A stretch of 6,300 nt of DNA from assembly GCA_021793945.1 (NCBI GenBank), contig JAJYRT010000112.1, positions 1-6,300 on the forward strand, given 5' to 3'. Source of the DNA: Thermoplasmata archaeon. GTDB taxonomy: Archaea > Thermoplasmatota > Thermoplasmata > Thermoplasmatales > Thermoplasmataceae. Under the pieces are notes generated by a model. That model had not been told where the DNA came from. It worked only from the letters and a program-made list of their open reading frames with translations, and made no database searches. Positions 1-6,082 of the stretch are shown piece after piece. The translations under genes and the position numbers were made by a program. Within the stretch, counting starts at the first letter, position 1; each line of letters opens with the position of its first letter.

Positions 1-85
1 CCATTTCCTCTATAAGGGACTGCCTTGCCCTGCTCAGATCATTTATTTTCTTGCTCAGGTTTTCGGATACTTCAAATCTCGGCAT
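1..85 (-). CDS. 5' end of an unidentified gene (first 28 codons)
   Basis: A minus-strand reading frame opens with ATG at 85-83 and runs off the left edge. It begins MPRFEVSENLSKKINDLSRA and continues RQSLIEEM. The segment is charged and helix-prone, with hydrophobic residues spaced every 3-4 positions (L10, I14, L17, L24, M28), so it probably starts with an amphipathic helix or coiled coil. There is no signal peptide or membrane segment. The ribosome site is weak (GTGAT only 3 nt before the ATG). A TATA-like GTATATGAG lies further upstream at about 157-165. Codon use resembles the neighbouring genes, and the frame competes well with the Cys/His-rich open frame on the other strand. Too little is present to name a family. 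Confidence 0.6.
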   Translation of the reverse strand, partial: MPRFEVSENLSKKINDLSRARQSLIEEM

Positions 86-415
86 TTTATCACATCGCTG
101 AGGAAGGTGTGAACGCAAAGTCACATCATTCCCTTCTTATCTTATCTGGTTTTTGCTCATATACATTACTAAAAGAAAAAGCACAATTCCAAAAATTAAG
201 AATGTTGTGCAATTTCAGAGTAGATCAGGCTGAATTGGAGGAACTAACATTATTTACAGATATTAAGGTATAAGAGCAATAAAGCGTGTGAAAGTAAGCC
301 GTTGGTATCCGGATATGTCCTGCTTTTCTACTTTATCCGCATAAATTACTGTTATTAATATAAAAATCTGCGCAAAGAGAGTGCATCAGCTGATTTAGCA
401 ATAACTCCGCGTTGG

Positions 416-480
416 AAACTCAACTTTTAAACGAATTACAGCACGGAAGCTATATTCTTCATATCAGTTTAAAAGAGTTT
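416..480. repeat. Imperfect 14-bp inverted repeat with 34-nt loop
   Basis: The left arm AAACTC (416-421) pairs with GAGTTT (475-480). TTTTAAAC (425-432) pairs with GTTTAAAA (467-474). A 3-nt bulge AAC (422-424) interrupts only the left arm. The loop is 433-466. On the plus strand the right arm runs straight into a T-rich stretch (478-485), so the structure could end a plus-strand transcript. It lies about 35 bp beyond the 3' end of the DUF981 gene. It could also be the remnant of a small inverted-repeat element. No second copy is in the window. Confidence 0.5.
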
Positions 481-487
481 ATTTTCC

Positions 488-508
488 AAAAAAAAAGAGG
501 GAAAAAAA
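488..508 (-). terminator. Double oligo-T terminator of the DUF981 gene
   Basis: Read on the minus strand, the DUF981 stop codon is followed within 6 nt by a run of seven T (508-502) and then, after CCCTC, by nine T (496-488). Archaeal RNA polymerase stops efficiently at such T-runs without needing a hairpin. The position just after the stop codon fits this role well. Confidence 0.7.
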
Positions 509-513
509 TTAGA

Positions 514-1128
514 TTATGGGGGTTTGAGCAGATGCTGCGGTACAGCTTCTATTGCAGTGAATGCTGCCAGAATCGCTGAAACTAGCAGGCCAATCCAGAA
601 TATCACAAGTATAAGAGTCCAGATTTTCGAGACTTTTCCCTTTGAAGGAAGAACGTCGTATATGTACGTGGCGGGCCATGTGAACATTCCGGTAAGACCA
701 AAAGCTACGTACAGTCCTAGCATGGCGATTGGGCTGGAGGTCATGCCGTCTGTGTATGCGTTTGCCCCATAGAATATCGCTATCAGGCCGGAAAAGAAAG
801 CCAGTATTCCTACAAACTGTAATTTCTGCTTGAGATATATCGCAACGGCCATGGAAAGGATAACGATGCCTATTATGACGAACGGGTCATAAAACAGGAT
901 GTTATAACTTCCCGGCAGCGGCCAGGCAATTTCGCCGAATAGACCCATGATGAATATAAATGCACCAAGAAGTCCCAGTGGAAATACCCCCTGCCTCAAC
1001 ACTCCCTCAATGTCCTTCACATTTCCCCTTCTATACTCCAGGTAAACCGAGGCCGTCATGTATATCGATATTACCCCAACAAGGGCAAGCACGAACAACT
1101 CAAGGGCCAGATCATCTACAAATGCCAT
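514..1128 (-). CDS. DUF981 family multi-pass membrane protein
   Basis: The protein is 204 residues from the chosen start. About six hydrophobic segments are visible (roughly residues 9-30, 47-66, 81-99, 104-121, 134-152 and 169-192), so it is an integral membrane protein. Between the second and third lies WPLPGSYNILFYDP (69-82), which I recognise as the hallmark of DUF981 (PF06168), a family mostly found in archaea and without a known biochemical role. The frame is open to an ATG at 1176, which would add 16 polar residues. I chose ATG 1128 because an AGGTG site sits 7 nt before it and the membrane domain begins directly after it. It is transcribed divergently from the MarC-family gene and ends in a strong oligo-T terminator, so it may be monocistronic. 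Family call from motif recognition; function unknown. Confidence 0.85.
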   Translation of the reverse strand: MAFVDDLALELFVLALVGVISIYMTASVYLEYRRGNVKDIEGVLRQGVFPLGLLGAFIFIMGLFGEIAWPLPGSYNILFYDPFVIIGIVILSMAVAIYLKQKLQFVGILAFFSGLIAIFYGANAYTDGMTSSPIAMLGLYVAFGLTGMFTWPATYIYDVLPSKGKVSKIWTLILVIFWIGLLVSAILAAFTAIEAVPQHLLKPP

Positions 1129-1135
1129 TTTTTTG

Positions 1136-1140
1136 CACCT
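1136..1140 (-). promoter_or_regulatory. Shine-Dalgarno site fixing the DUF981 start
   Basis: On the minus strand AGGTG (in GAAAGGTGC) lies 7 nt before the ATG at 1128. It matches the anti-SD core and favours this ATG over the one at 1176. An A/T-rich TTTTAATATACG at 1158-1169 and an AATATAAC at 1193-1200 are possible TATA boxes. The second fits better with an SD-containing leader. Confidence 0.55.
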
Positions 1141-1313
1141 TTCATTGTATGATTGCCGTATATTAAAACAGTACACGCAATTTATTAGGCACGTTATATT
1201 AATAATACCTGCATAGCCATTCCAGAATCGTTTCGAGCTAATCTACCACATGGCGTCAGAATGAATCTCTATTTTGCGCCTTATAATCCGGAAGCTGATT
1301 ATTCTTCGCTGGC

Positions 1314-1322
1314 CTTATATGA
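1314..1322 (+). promoter_or_regulatory. Candidate TATA box of the MarC-family gene
   Basis: CTTATATGA on the plus strand is centred near 1318. An archaeal start of transcription about 26 bp downstream would fall near 1344, giving a leader of about 23 nt to the ATG at 1367. No ribosome site is seen before either possible ATG, so initiation on a short leader is plausible. The match is only fair. Confidence 0.35.
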
Positions 1323-1366
1323 CAATCAATCAGTTCAATAAAATCCATCCATTTGAATAGTAGTAA

Positions 1367-1996
1367 ATGTTACAGATACACATGTCAAGCTCTATCATAG
1401 TAGAATTTCTTAAGATATTCATGCCACTTTTTGTGGTCATTGATCCCTTTGGAAGTCTAGTGCTTTTCATGTCCATGACCAGCGGAATCACCCAACAGAA
1501 GAGAAAGATTATTACCAAGGATGCTGTTATATATGGAGCGATTATACTCCTGTTTTTCGCTATTGTTGGAAACGAGATTATCTATTTCTTCGGCATTACT
1601 ATAGTTGCGCTTGAGTTTGCTGGAGGCCTGATCCTGCTGATCATGGGAGTTGAGATGGTCCGTGAGGGTGACAAGCCTAAATCAGCCGGTGGGGACATCG
1701 AGGAGCTTGATGTGGGGATAGTGCCTTTCGCCACTCCGCTTCTCGCTGGTCCTGGCGCTATTTCGCTCGTGATCATTCTGATGAAGGGAACCCTTCTGGA
1801 CGACATATTTACAGTAATATCCATCCTCATCCTCTTCGCGATCGTGTACATTTTTTTCCATTACTCAGAGCCAATTCTGAGGGTTATTGGCGAAAAGGTG
1901 ATGAAGGCAATGACGAGGATCTTCGGGCTTATCGTCGCCGCATTTGCAGTGCAGTATTTCTTAAATGCCCTCACGTTGCTGGGATTCCTGAAGTAG
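1367..1996 (+). CDS. MarC family integral membrane protein
   Basis: The protein is 209 residues, the usual MarC length. Family marks are the N-terminal FVVIDPFGSLVLF (22-34), the central GIVPFATPLLAGPGAIS (117-133) and the C-terminal RIFGLIVAAFAVQYFL (184-199). About six membrane segments are visible (roughly 10-37, 53-73, 78-98, 119-139, 147-166, 184-207), with one polar loop (99-116). MarC proteins (PF01914) were once linked to multiple antibiotic resistance in E. coli, but that link was withdrawn and the transported substrate is unknown. The start is uncertain: ATG 1367 gives five extra residues, while ATG 1382 gives MSSSIIVEF. Neither has an SD site. It is divergent from the DUF981 gene and convergent with PEP carboxykinase, so it is probably transcribed alone. 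Confidence 0.9.
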   Translation: MLQIHMSSSIIVEFLKIFMPLFVVIDPFGSLVLFMSMTSGITQQKRKIITKDAVIYGAIILLFFAIVGNEIIYFFGITIVALEFAGGLILLIMGVEMVREGDKPKSAGGDIEELDVGIVPFATPLLAGPGAISLVIILMKGTLLDDIFTVISILILFAIVYIFFHYSEPILRVIGEKVMKAMTRIFGLIVAAFAVQYFLNALTLLGFLK

Positions 1997-2007
1997 AAAT
2001 GAGGTAC

Positions 2008-2035
2008 GGGTTATGGCAGATTTTTGCCTTAGCCC
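2008..2035 (+). terminator. Stem-loop between convergent genes
   Basis: GGGTTATGGCA (2008-2018) and TGCCTTAGCCC (2025-2035) form an 11-position stem with one G-U pair and one U-U mismatch around the loop GATTTT. It begins 12 nt after the MarC stop codon. The T-run 2021-2025 lies in the loop rather than after the stem, so this is not a textbook intrinsic terminator. Its place between two convergent genes suggests it serves transcript ends of either strand. Confidence 0.4.
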
Positions 2036-2055
2036 ACTTCCCAGATCGCGCTCTT

Positions 2056-2079
2056 AAAAAGGATAAAGCGTATAAAAGA
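2056..2079 (-). terminator. T-rich 3' end signal of PEP carboxykinase
   Basis: Read on the minus strand, the sequence 7 to 30 nt after the PEPCK stop codon contains TTCTTTTATA and then CCTTTTTAAG. Runs of four and five T at this distance are typical of archaeal termination sites. The signal is moderate in strength. Confidence 0.4.
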
Positions 2080-2085
2080 ACATGC

Positions 2086-3960
2086 CTATTTCAAAGACTC
2101 CTTCAGCCTCTGCTCGAGGGCATAATATTCGTCCCATAGTTCATCGGGAAATCTCTTTCCGAATGACTCAAAAAAAGGTTTTACTTCTACAAGCTCCGAA
2201 AGATAACCGCGAGAGTCCACTGCAAGAAGTCTGTCCAGGGTTTCTTCTGGCACACCACCGGCATCAAAAGCTGCTGGGTCAGGAACATATCCTATTGGTG
2301 TTTCTACGAAATTGCCTCTTCCGTTAACACGATCAAGCACCCACTTCAGGGCGTACATGTTGTGGGAATATCCCGGCCACATGAACCTGCCTTCAGGATC
2401 TTTCCGGAACCAGTTAACGTTGAATATCTCAGGGAGATTTCTCACCTTCTTGCCCATTTCAATGTAGTGCCTGAAATAGTCTGCCATGTTGTACCCGACG
2501 AACGGGCGGTTTGCCATGGGGTCGTTCCTCAACACACCCACCTTGCCCGTTGTAGCTGCAGTCGTTTCTACCCTCTGCATTGCACCAACGAGAACTCCTG
2601 CATTCCATGAGTATGACTGGTATACCAGTGGAACAAGATCCCTGCGCCTCCCGCCAAAAAGGAAAGCTGAAACCTTTGCACCACCAGGGTTGTTATAGTC
2701 CGTGGACAGGTGCCTGTAATTATTTATTGGCGTGGTGAACCGTGAATTCGGGTGTGCCGCTGGCGTGTTGGGCACATGCGGGCTCCCAGTCCAGTCTGTA
2801 AGGCCTGCAGGCTCCTCCCTCATCCCCTCCCAGTAAGGTATCCCATGGTCATCGACAGCGACGTTGGTGAATATTGTATCATGGCTTATGGCGTCCATCG
2901 CATTTGGGTTTGTGTGTCTGCTCGTATGTGGCGCAACACCAAAAAAACCGTATTCCGGGTTAATGGCATACAGTGACCCCTCCCGCTCGTGCATCCAGAT
3001 AATGTCATCGCTTATCAGGGACGTTTTCCACCCCTTGCTGGAAAATTCTTCCGGAGGTTCCAGCATGGAAAGGTTCGTCTTTCCGCTTGAACTCGGGAAG
3101 GCGCCTGATACGTAGGTGGACTTGCCATCAGGGTCGGTTATGCCGATGAGCATCATATGCTCGGCCATCCATCCGGTCTTTCGTCCCTGATACGTTGCCA
3201 GCCTTAGCGCATGGCATTTCTTGCTTAGCAGGGCGTTACCTCCATAATTTGTGTTAACGCTCAATATTAACCCATCCCCTCTGTTCTCCTCAGGGAAGTG
3301 GGCAATGTAACGGTTCCTTGAGTCAAGCTGGGCAGTAGAGTGAATTCCTATGACAAAACCGTCAGCCTTCGTCATTTCGTTGATCGCCACCTGGCCAGAT
3401 CTTGCAATTATCATCAGGTTGGCCACCACGTATGGGCTATCGGTTATCTCTATCCCTGCCTGGCCATATTTGGACCCGGGGGGGCCCAGCCAGTATGGGA
3501 CAACGTACATGGTCTTTCCCTTCATTGTGTTCTTCATCACAGAATATATACGTCTCTTCGCCTCATCCGTGTGAAGCCAGTTATTGGTTGGACCGGCATC
3601 TTCCCTTGTTCCTGAAGTGCAGATATAGGTATCGCCCTCAGTCCTGGCAACGTCGTTTGGATCGCTTCTGTAGAGAAAGCAGCCCGGAAATTCCTTCTGG
3701 TTCAGTACCAGCATCGCTCCATCGGCCACAAGCATATCCTCGAACTCCTTCAGCTCGCTCTTTCCGTCCACTATCACCCTTATGCGAGCCGGCCTGGTCA
3801 TCTGGGCCGCTTCTGTGATGGCAGACAACAGCCTCCCGTAGATCATGGGGTTTCGTTCTGAAATTGCCTTCAGAGAGTTGCTTGTCAACAGGCTTGCAAC
3901 TGCTGAATTGAGCTCGCTGTCATTGGGATCAGGCGTATATTGCTGATTAAATGATAACAT
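2086..3960 (-). CDS. pckG: Phosphoenolpyruvate carboxykinase (GTP)
   Basis: A 624-residue cytoplasmic enzyme, matching the usual length of GTP-dependent PEPCK (about 600-625). It interconverts oxaloacetate plus GTP with PEP, CO2 and GDP, the first committed step from the citric acid cycle into gluconeogenesis. Visible landmarks, with rat cytosolic counterparts inferred by eye: R106 in VARTEGD (substrate Arg87), NYGGNALLSKKCHALRLA (238-255) with Y239 and metal-ligand K248, H268 in WMAEHM (metal His264), the P-loop FPSSSGKTN (288-296), SDDIIWM (317-323) with metal-ligand D319, HPNSRF (403-408) with N405 and R407, FGGRRRD (435-441), the lid VETTAATTGK (464-473), and the guanine pocket NWFRKDPEGRFMWPGY (516-531). 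All catalytic residues appear intact. The oddity is Ser292 where the family has a reactive Cys in the P-loop. The ATG at 3960 sits about 26 bp from a TATA box, so the message is probably leaderless. The permease upstream ends 244 bp away, so the two are likely separate transcripts. Confidence 0.97.
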   Translation of the reverse strand: MLSFNQQYTPDPNDSELNSAVASLLTSNSLKAISERNPMIYGRLLSAITEAAQMTRPARIRVIVDGKSELKEFEDMLVADGAMLVLNQKEFPGCFLYRSDPNDVARTEGDTYICTSGTREDAGPTNNWLHTDEAKRRIYSVMKNTMKGKTMYVVPYWLGPPGSKYGQAGIEITDSPYVVANLMIIARSGQVAINEMTKADGFVIGIHSTAQLDSRNRYIAHFPEENRGDGLILSVNTNYGGNALLSKKCHALRLATYQGRKTGWMAEHMMLIGITDPDGKSTYVSGAFPSSSGKTNLSMLEPPEEFSSKGWKTSLISDDIIWMHEREGSLYAINPEYGFFGVAPHTSRHTNPNAMDAISHDTIFTNVAVDDHGIPYWEGMREEPAGLTDWTGSPHVPNTPAAHPNSRFTTPINNYRHLSTDYNNPGGAKVSAFLFGGRRRDLVPLVYQSYSWNAGVLVGAMQRVETTAATTGKVGVLRNDPMANRPFVGYNMADYFRHYIEMGKKVRNLPEIFNVNWFRKDPEGRFMWPGYSHNMYALKWVLDRVNGRGNFVETPIGYVPDPAAFDAGGVPEETLDRLLAVDSRGYLSELVEVKPFFESFGKRFPDELWDEYYALEQRLKESLK

Positions 3961-3980
3961 TCCAATTGTTTATCCCTCTT

Positions 3981-3996
3981 GATATATTAACGTTTA
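3981..3996 (-). promoter_or_regulatory. TATA box and BRE of the PEPCK gene
   Basis: On the minus strand TTAATATATC occupies 3990-3981, preceded by CTAAACG-like BRE sequence. The centre of the box is about 26 bp from the first base of the PEPCK ATG at 3960. Archaeal TATA boxes sit 25-27 bp before the transcription start, so transcription should begin at or beside the start codon, giving a leaderless mRNA. No SD site is at a normal distance, which agrees. Confidence 0.6.
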
Positions 3997-4001
3997 GGCG
4001 G

Positions 4002-4016
4002 ATTTTAGCGTAAAAT
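4002..4016. promoter_or_regulatory. Palindrome upstream of the PEPCK promoter
   Basis: ATTTTAGCGTAAAAT has perfect 6-bp arms around a 3-bp centre. It lies just upstream of the BRE/TATA, about 42-56 bp before the predicted transcription start. That position suits a site for a dimeric activator that helps recruit TBP/TFB. PEPCK is a gene whose expression is commonly tied to carbon supply, but the identity of any regulator is not visible here. Confidence 0.35.
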
Positions 4017-4204
4017 TACAGCAATTGTCGATACCAGGCAATGTCAATTCAGAATAACCGGAGAGAAAATATATGGAAAATCCTTTATAATGGCATCCGG
4101 TGACTCAACATTGCCCTGTTTGCAGTAAATAACAAATAAATCATGACATCAGCAACCATTTAATATCAGGTCTAGCATTCCCCGTGCCATAATTCAAGGC
4201 AGAC

Positions 4205-5845
4205 TCATGTTGAAAATGCATACCTCTTCTTTGCAAATTTATAGAGCCTTATCCACAGGGCGAAGGAGAGAACAATGATCACTATAACCATGAATATGTC
4301 AATGGCATCTGTTTTCATGAGATTCCCGGCGTTAAGGGCGCGATCAATTGAGGCCATCAGGCCATGTTGTACATCATACGTTTTCCCATTTATTGACAGA
4401 AATTCCGAAACGGAAAGACCTCCCCAGTAACTGCCTATGGCGGCCATTGATCCGGTAATCAGGCTCGGTATCAGCGAGGGAATTGTGAGTGATCGGATTT
4501 CCTGCATTTTTGAAAGCCTGAGCGTCTTGGCTACCATCTTGTACTCATCCGGTATTGATACAACGGCGCCGTAAACGTTGAAGAAAATGTAAGCTGCTGC
4601 TGAGAAATAGGTTACCAGCAGGACTTCAAAGTTAAGCGCAATATTATAACCGATATATGGTGCGAGGGCTGGAACAAGAAGCACTATGAGCAGCGGAACA
4701 AATATCGGTATGGGTATTGAATACATTATCTGCATCAGGGCAGTGGTAATTTTGCCATTCCTCTGCCTTTTACCCAGGAATATCGCCAGTGGAACCATTG
4801 TGAATATGGAGATGGTATAGACAATGCCTATCCTTGCAAGGTCATAGGCGAGATTGACAAAGGAAGCCGAAATGAAGGAGGGATTGAGGAAGTATTCGTT
4901 GAATGCCTGGTAAAAACCAGCCAAAGCTATTTCATAGATTCCAAATGCGATAGCGGCAAGGAGGGCTGCACCCACTATGAGGTTAAGAGGCCTCTTCGAT
5001 ATCTCCCTCCTTCTCCTTTCCTCTGTCGATCTTCTTGGCGTGAAAGCCCTGCTTATGTTGGCAACCACGTTCCTTCCAGATGTTGCAACGCGTTCAAAGC
5101 GTCTTTCGAAATAATGCGTAACAGCACCGGGTTCACGCTTCCTGGTAGGCTGTCCATTGGCGCTGACAAACTCCATAGCGTACTTCCTGGATCTGTCTAT
5201 CAGCGGAGAGATTACAAGGAAAAAGGTAAGGGCGATTGCAACGACCACAACAAGCACAAGTATGAGTATGCCTCCATAATTTCCGGCCTCGGTCAGCGAG
5301 AAAGCCAGCGAGCCGATGCCGAATACAGAGTAATCCCTGACGCCGAAAGTAATGACCTCACTGAAAGTTATGTAAAATAGCGCGCTGGCAAAAGACGGCA
5401 TTACGTTTGCCACTATGTTGGGCACGGCGATGGGATAATATATTTTTCTTATGCGGTTAAGGAAGCCAATTCTGTAGACTCTGGAAACATTCTCAAAGTC
5501 CTCGGGCAATCGCGAAACAGCCTCATACACCCCCAGGATCAGGTTCCATACAAGTGCAGTCAGTATGAGGAAATCCGCAGAAATTTCCACCCCAATCGAT
5601 CCCTTTATGGTGAATAGGAAGAAGCTAAGGATAATTGGAAAAAATGAAACAACAGGAACGGCCTCCATTACATCCGTCAACGATATAATTATGGACTCCG
5701 CGCTCTTTACCCGGGCAGCAAGTATCCCAAAGACAAGGCTGACAAATATTGATATTATCATCATCACTCCAACCCTGGCGAATGTTACAAGGGTTGCCAG
5801 GACAATCTGGAACATGAGGTAGAGTGATAACAATGCTGCACCCAC
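4205..5845 (-). CDS. Duplicated ABC transporter permease (anion type)
   Basis: A 546-residue membrane protein made of two tandem permease domains, as in the duplicated anion-transport permeases (COG4986) related to TauC/SsuC. The first half has DVMEAVPVVSFFPI (58-71), an EAA coupling loop (about 105-142, E108-A109...G127, ending in IAVP) and about five membrane segments. An Arg-rich cytoplasmic linker follows (about 216-286). The second half has MQIMYSIPIPIFVPL (371-385), a second EAA-type loop (423-460, with GA instead of EA) and about six segments. The EAA loops would dock two ATPase subunits. No ATPase or binding protein is in the window, so the substrate is unknown. GTG 5845 is the first start after a TGA at 5849-5851; TTG 5833 (GGTG 5 nt before) and ATG 5815 are alternatives. 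From GTG the first half lacks the leading membrane helix present in the second half, so the 5' end may be truncated or interrupted. Confidence 0.88.
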   Translation of the reverse strand: MGAALLSLYLMFQIVLATLVTFARVGVMMIISIFVSLVFGILAARVKSAESIIISLTDVMEAVPVVSFFPIILSFFLFTIKGSIGVEISADFLILTALVWNLILGVYEAVSRLPEDFENVSRVYRIGFLNRIRKIYYPIAVPNIVANVMPSFASALFYITFSEVITFGVRDYSVFGIGSLAFSLTEAGNYGGILILVLVVVVAIALTFFLVISPLIDRSRKYAMEFVSANGQPTRKREPGAVTHYFERRFERVATSGRNVVANISRAFTPRRSTEERRRREISKRPLNLIVGAALLAAIAFGIYEIALAGFYQAFNEYFLNPSFISASFVNLAYDLARIGIVYTISIFTMVPLAIFLGKRQRNGKITTALMQIMYSIPIPIFVPLLIVLLVPALAPYIGYNIALNFEVLLVTYFSAAAYIFFNVYGAVVSIPDEYKMVAKTLRLSKMQEIRSLTIPSLIPSLITGSMAAIGSYWGGLSVSEFLSINGKTYDVQHGLMASIDRALNAGNLMKTDAIDIFMVIVIIVLSFALWIRLYKFAKKRYAFST

Positions 5846-5848
5846 TGG

Positions 5849-5914
5849 TCATGAAGGGGCTGGATATATAAATTTGGAATGGATCAGCAGGATTCCGATC
5901 AACCTGAATAGCAT
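5849..5914 (-). other. Possible N-terminal extension of the permease, closed by TGA
   Basis: In the same frame as the permease, ATG at 5914-5912 begins MLFRLIGILLIHSKFIYPAPS and is then closed by TGA at 5851-5849, two codons before GTG 5845. The 21 residues are a short hydrophobic helix followed by a YPAPS turn. TauC-like permeases commonly show a first membrane helix, then a PSP-like turn and a helix leading to the T..R motif. The spacing from this ATG to FAR (permease residues 22-24) is 43 residues, similar to the 48 from the first helix to LAR in the second half. This suggests the extension once belonged to the permease. Chance openness of 21 codons cannot be excluded, since about a third of random frames would stay open. 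Confidence 0.4.
5862..5872 (-). promoter_or_regulatory. Candidate TATA box of the permease
   Basis: TTTATATATCC on the minus strand is centred near 5867. Transcription would start near 5841, close to the GTG at 5845, which supports a leaderless or near-leaderless start there. The same bases would encode KFIYP of the possible N-terminal extension, so the box may be fortuitous if the gene really begins at 5914. Confidence 0.4.
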
Positions 5915-6036
5915 TATTCCTGCATTATGGAGTCCATCCACTTTTCCAGGGGCCAGAAAGGCTGGTATCCGAAGTATCTACGAATGCTTGCTTTAAATCC
6001 AGAATGGTATATATTGTTTCTTACCGTGAAATCACC
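5914..6036 (-). other. Start-less 40-codon reading frame, possible gene remnant
   Basis: A minus-strand frame is open from just after TGA (6039-6037) to TAA (5916-5914). It reads GDFTVRNNIYHSGF, KASIRR, YFGYQPFWPLEKWM and DSIMQE. The composition (aromatics, balanced charge) looks protein-like and codon use resembles the neighbours, but there is no ATG, GTG or TTG near its beginning, although GAGGTGAT sits there like an SD. Its stop overlaps the upstream permease-frame ATG as TAATG, the pattern of coupled genes. The same frame upstream of the TGA reads HLKFHDFGIAVK back to a TAA. It may be the 3' remnant of a decayed gene or chance. I do not recognise a family. Confidence 0.25.
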
Positions 6037-6082
6037 TCATTTGACGGCTATTCCAAAATCGTGGAATTTAAGGTGTTAAAAC

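Larger units (their letters stand above)
86..513. other. Intergenic stretch without a supported gene
   Basis: This 428-bp AT-rich gap separates two minus-strand genes. It contains the 416-480 inverted repeat, the oligo-T terminator of the DUF981 gene (488-508), a perfect 10-bp palindrome TATCCGGATA at 306-315, a short inverted pair GCACAA/TTGTGC at 181-186 and 205-210, and an AT-rich TATA-like run AATATAAAAA at 357-366. An open frame on the plus strand ends at 273, but it overlaps the start of the better-supported left-edge gene and is Cys/His-rich and low in charge in its first half. I see no convincing coding sequence here. Confidence 0.5.

Noticed and set aside
25..273. Plus-strand 82-codon open frame
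   Set aside because: It overlaps the start of the minus-strand left-edge gene, has no ribosome site, and its first half is Cys/His/Ser-rich with low charge. The last 24 residues look more protein-like, but that is too short to call.
1129..1176. Longer DUF981 start at ATG 1176
   Set aside because: It would add 16 polar residues and place the clear AGGTG site inside the coding region. ATG 1128 has the site at ideal spacing and directly precedes the membrane domain.
3340..3818. Long plus-strand open frames inside the PEPCK gene
   Set aside because: They are shadows of the PEPCK coding strand, whose full set of catalytic motifs is intact. Their Ser/Pro/Arg-rich products look unlike real proteins.
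4085..4159. 24-codon minus-strand frame and 12-codon plus-strand frame in the permease-PEPCK gap
   Set aside because: Both are very short, without ribosome sites or convincing composition. T-rich sequence near 4120-4143 may only be a weak permease 3' end.
5625..5852. Minus-strand 75-codon frame starting ATG 5852
   Set aside because: It overlaps the permease in another frame and its Cys/Pro-rich product does not resemble a protein. The ATG falls near the predicted transcription start but the permease frame is clearly the coding one.
6000..6020. TATA-like GGTATATATTG as a promoter for a plus-strand gene
   Set aside because: Only a 17-codon frame follows, and the sequence reads equally well on the minus strand inside the start-less frame.
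5849..6039. TGA reassigned as a sense codon
   Set aside because: Two TGAs interrupt protein-like frames here, but the permease and Pcc1-like genes end in TGA, extension past those stops gives only a few codons, and tryptophans in the large genes are TGG throughout.
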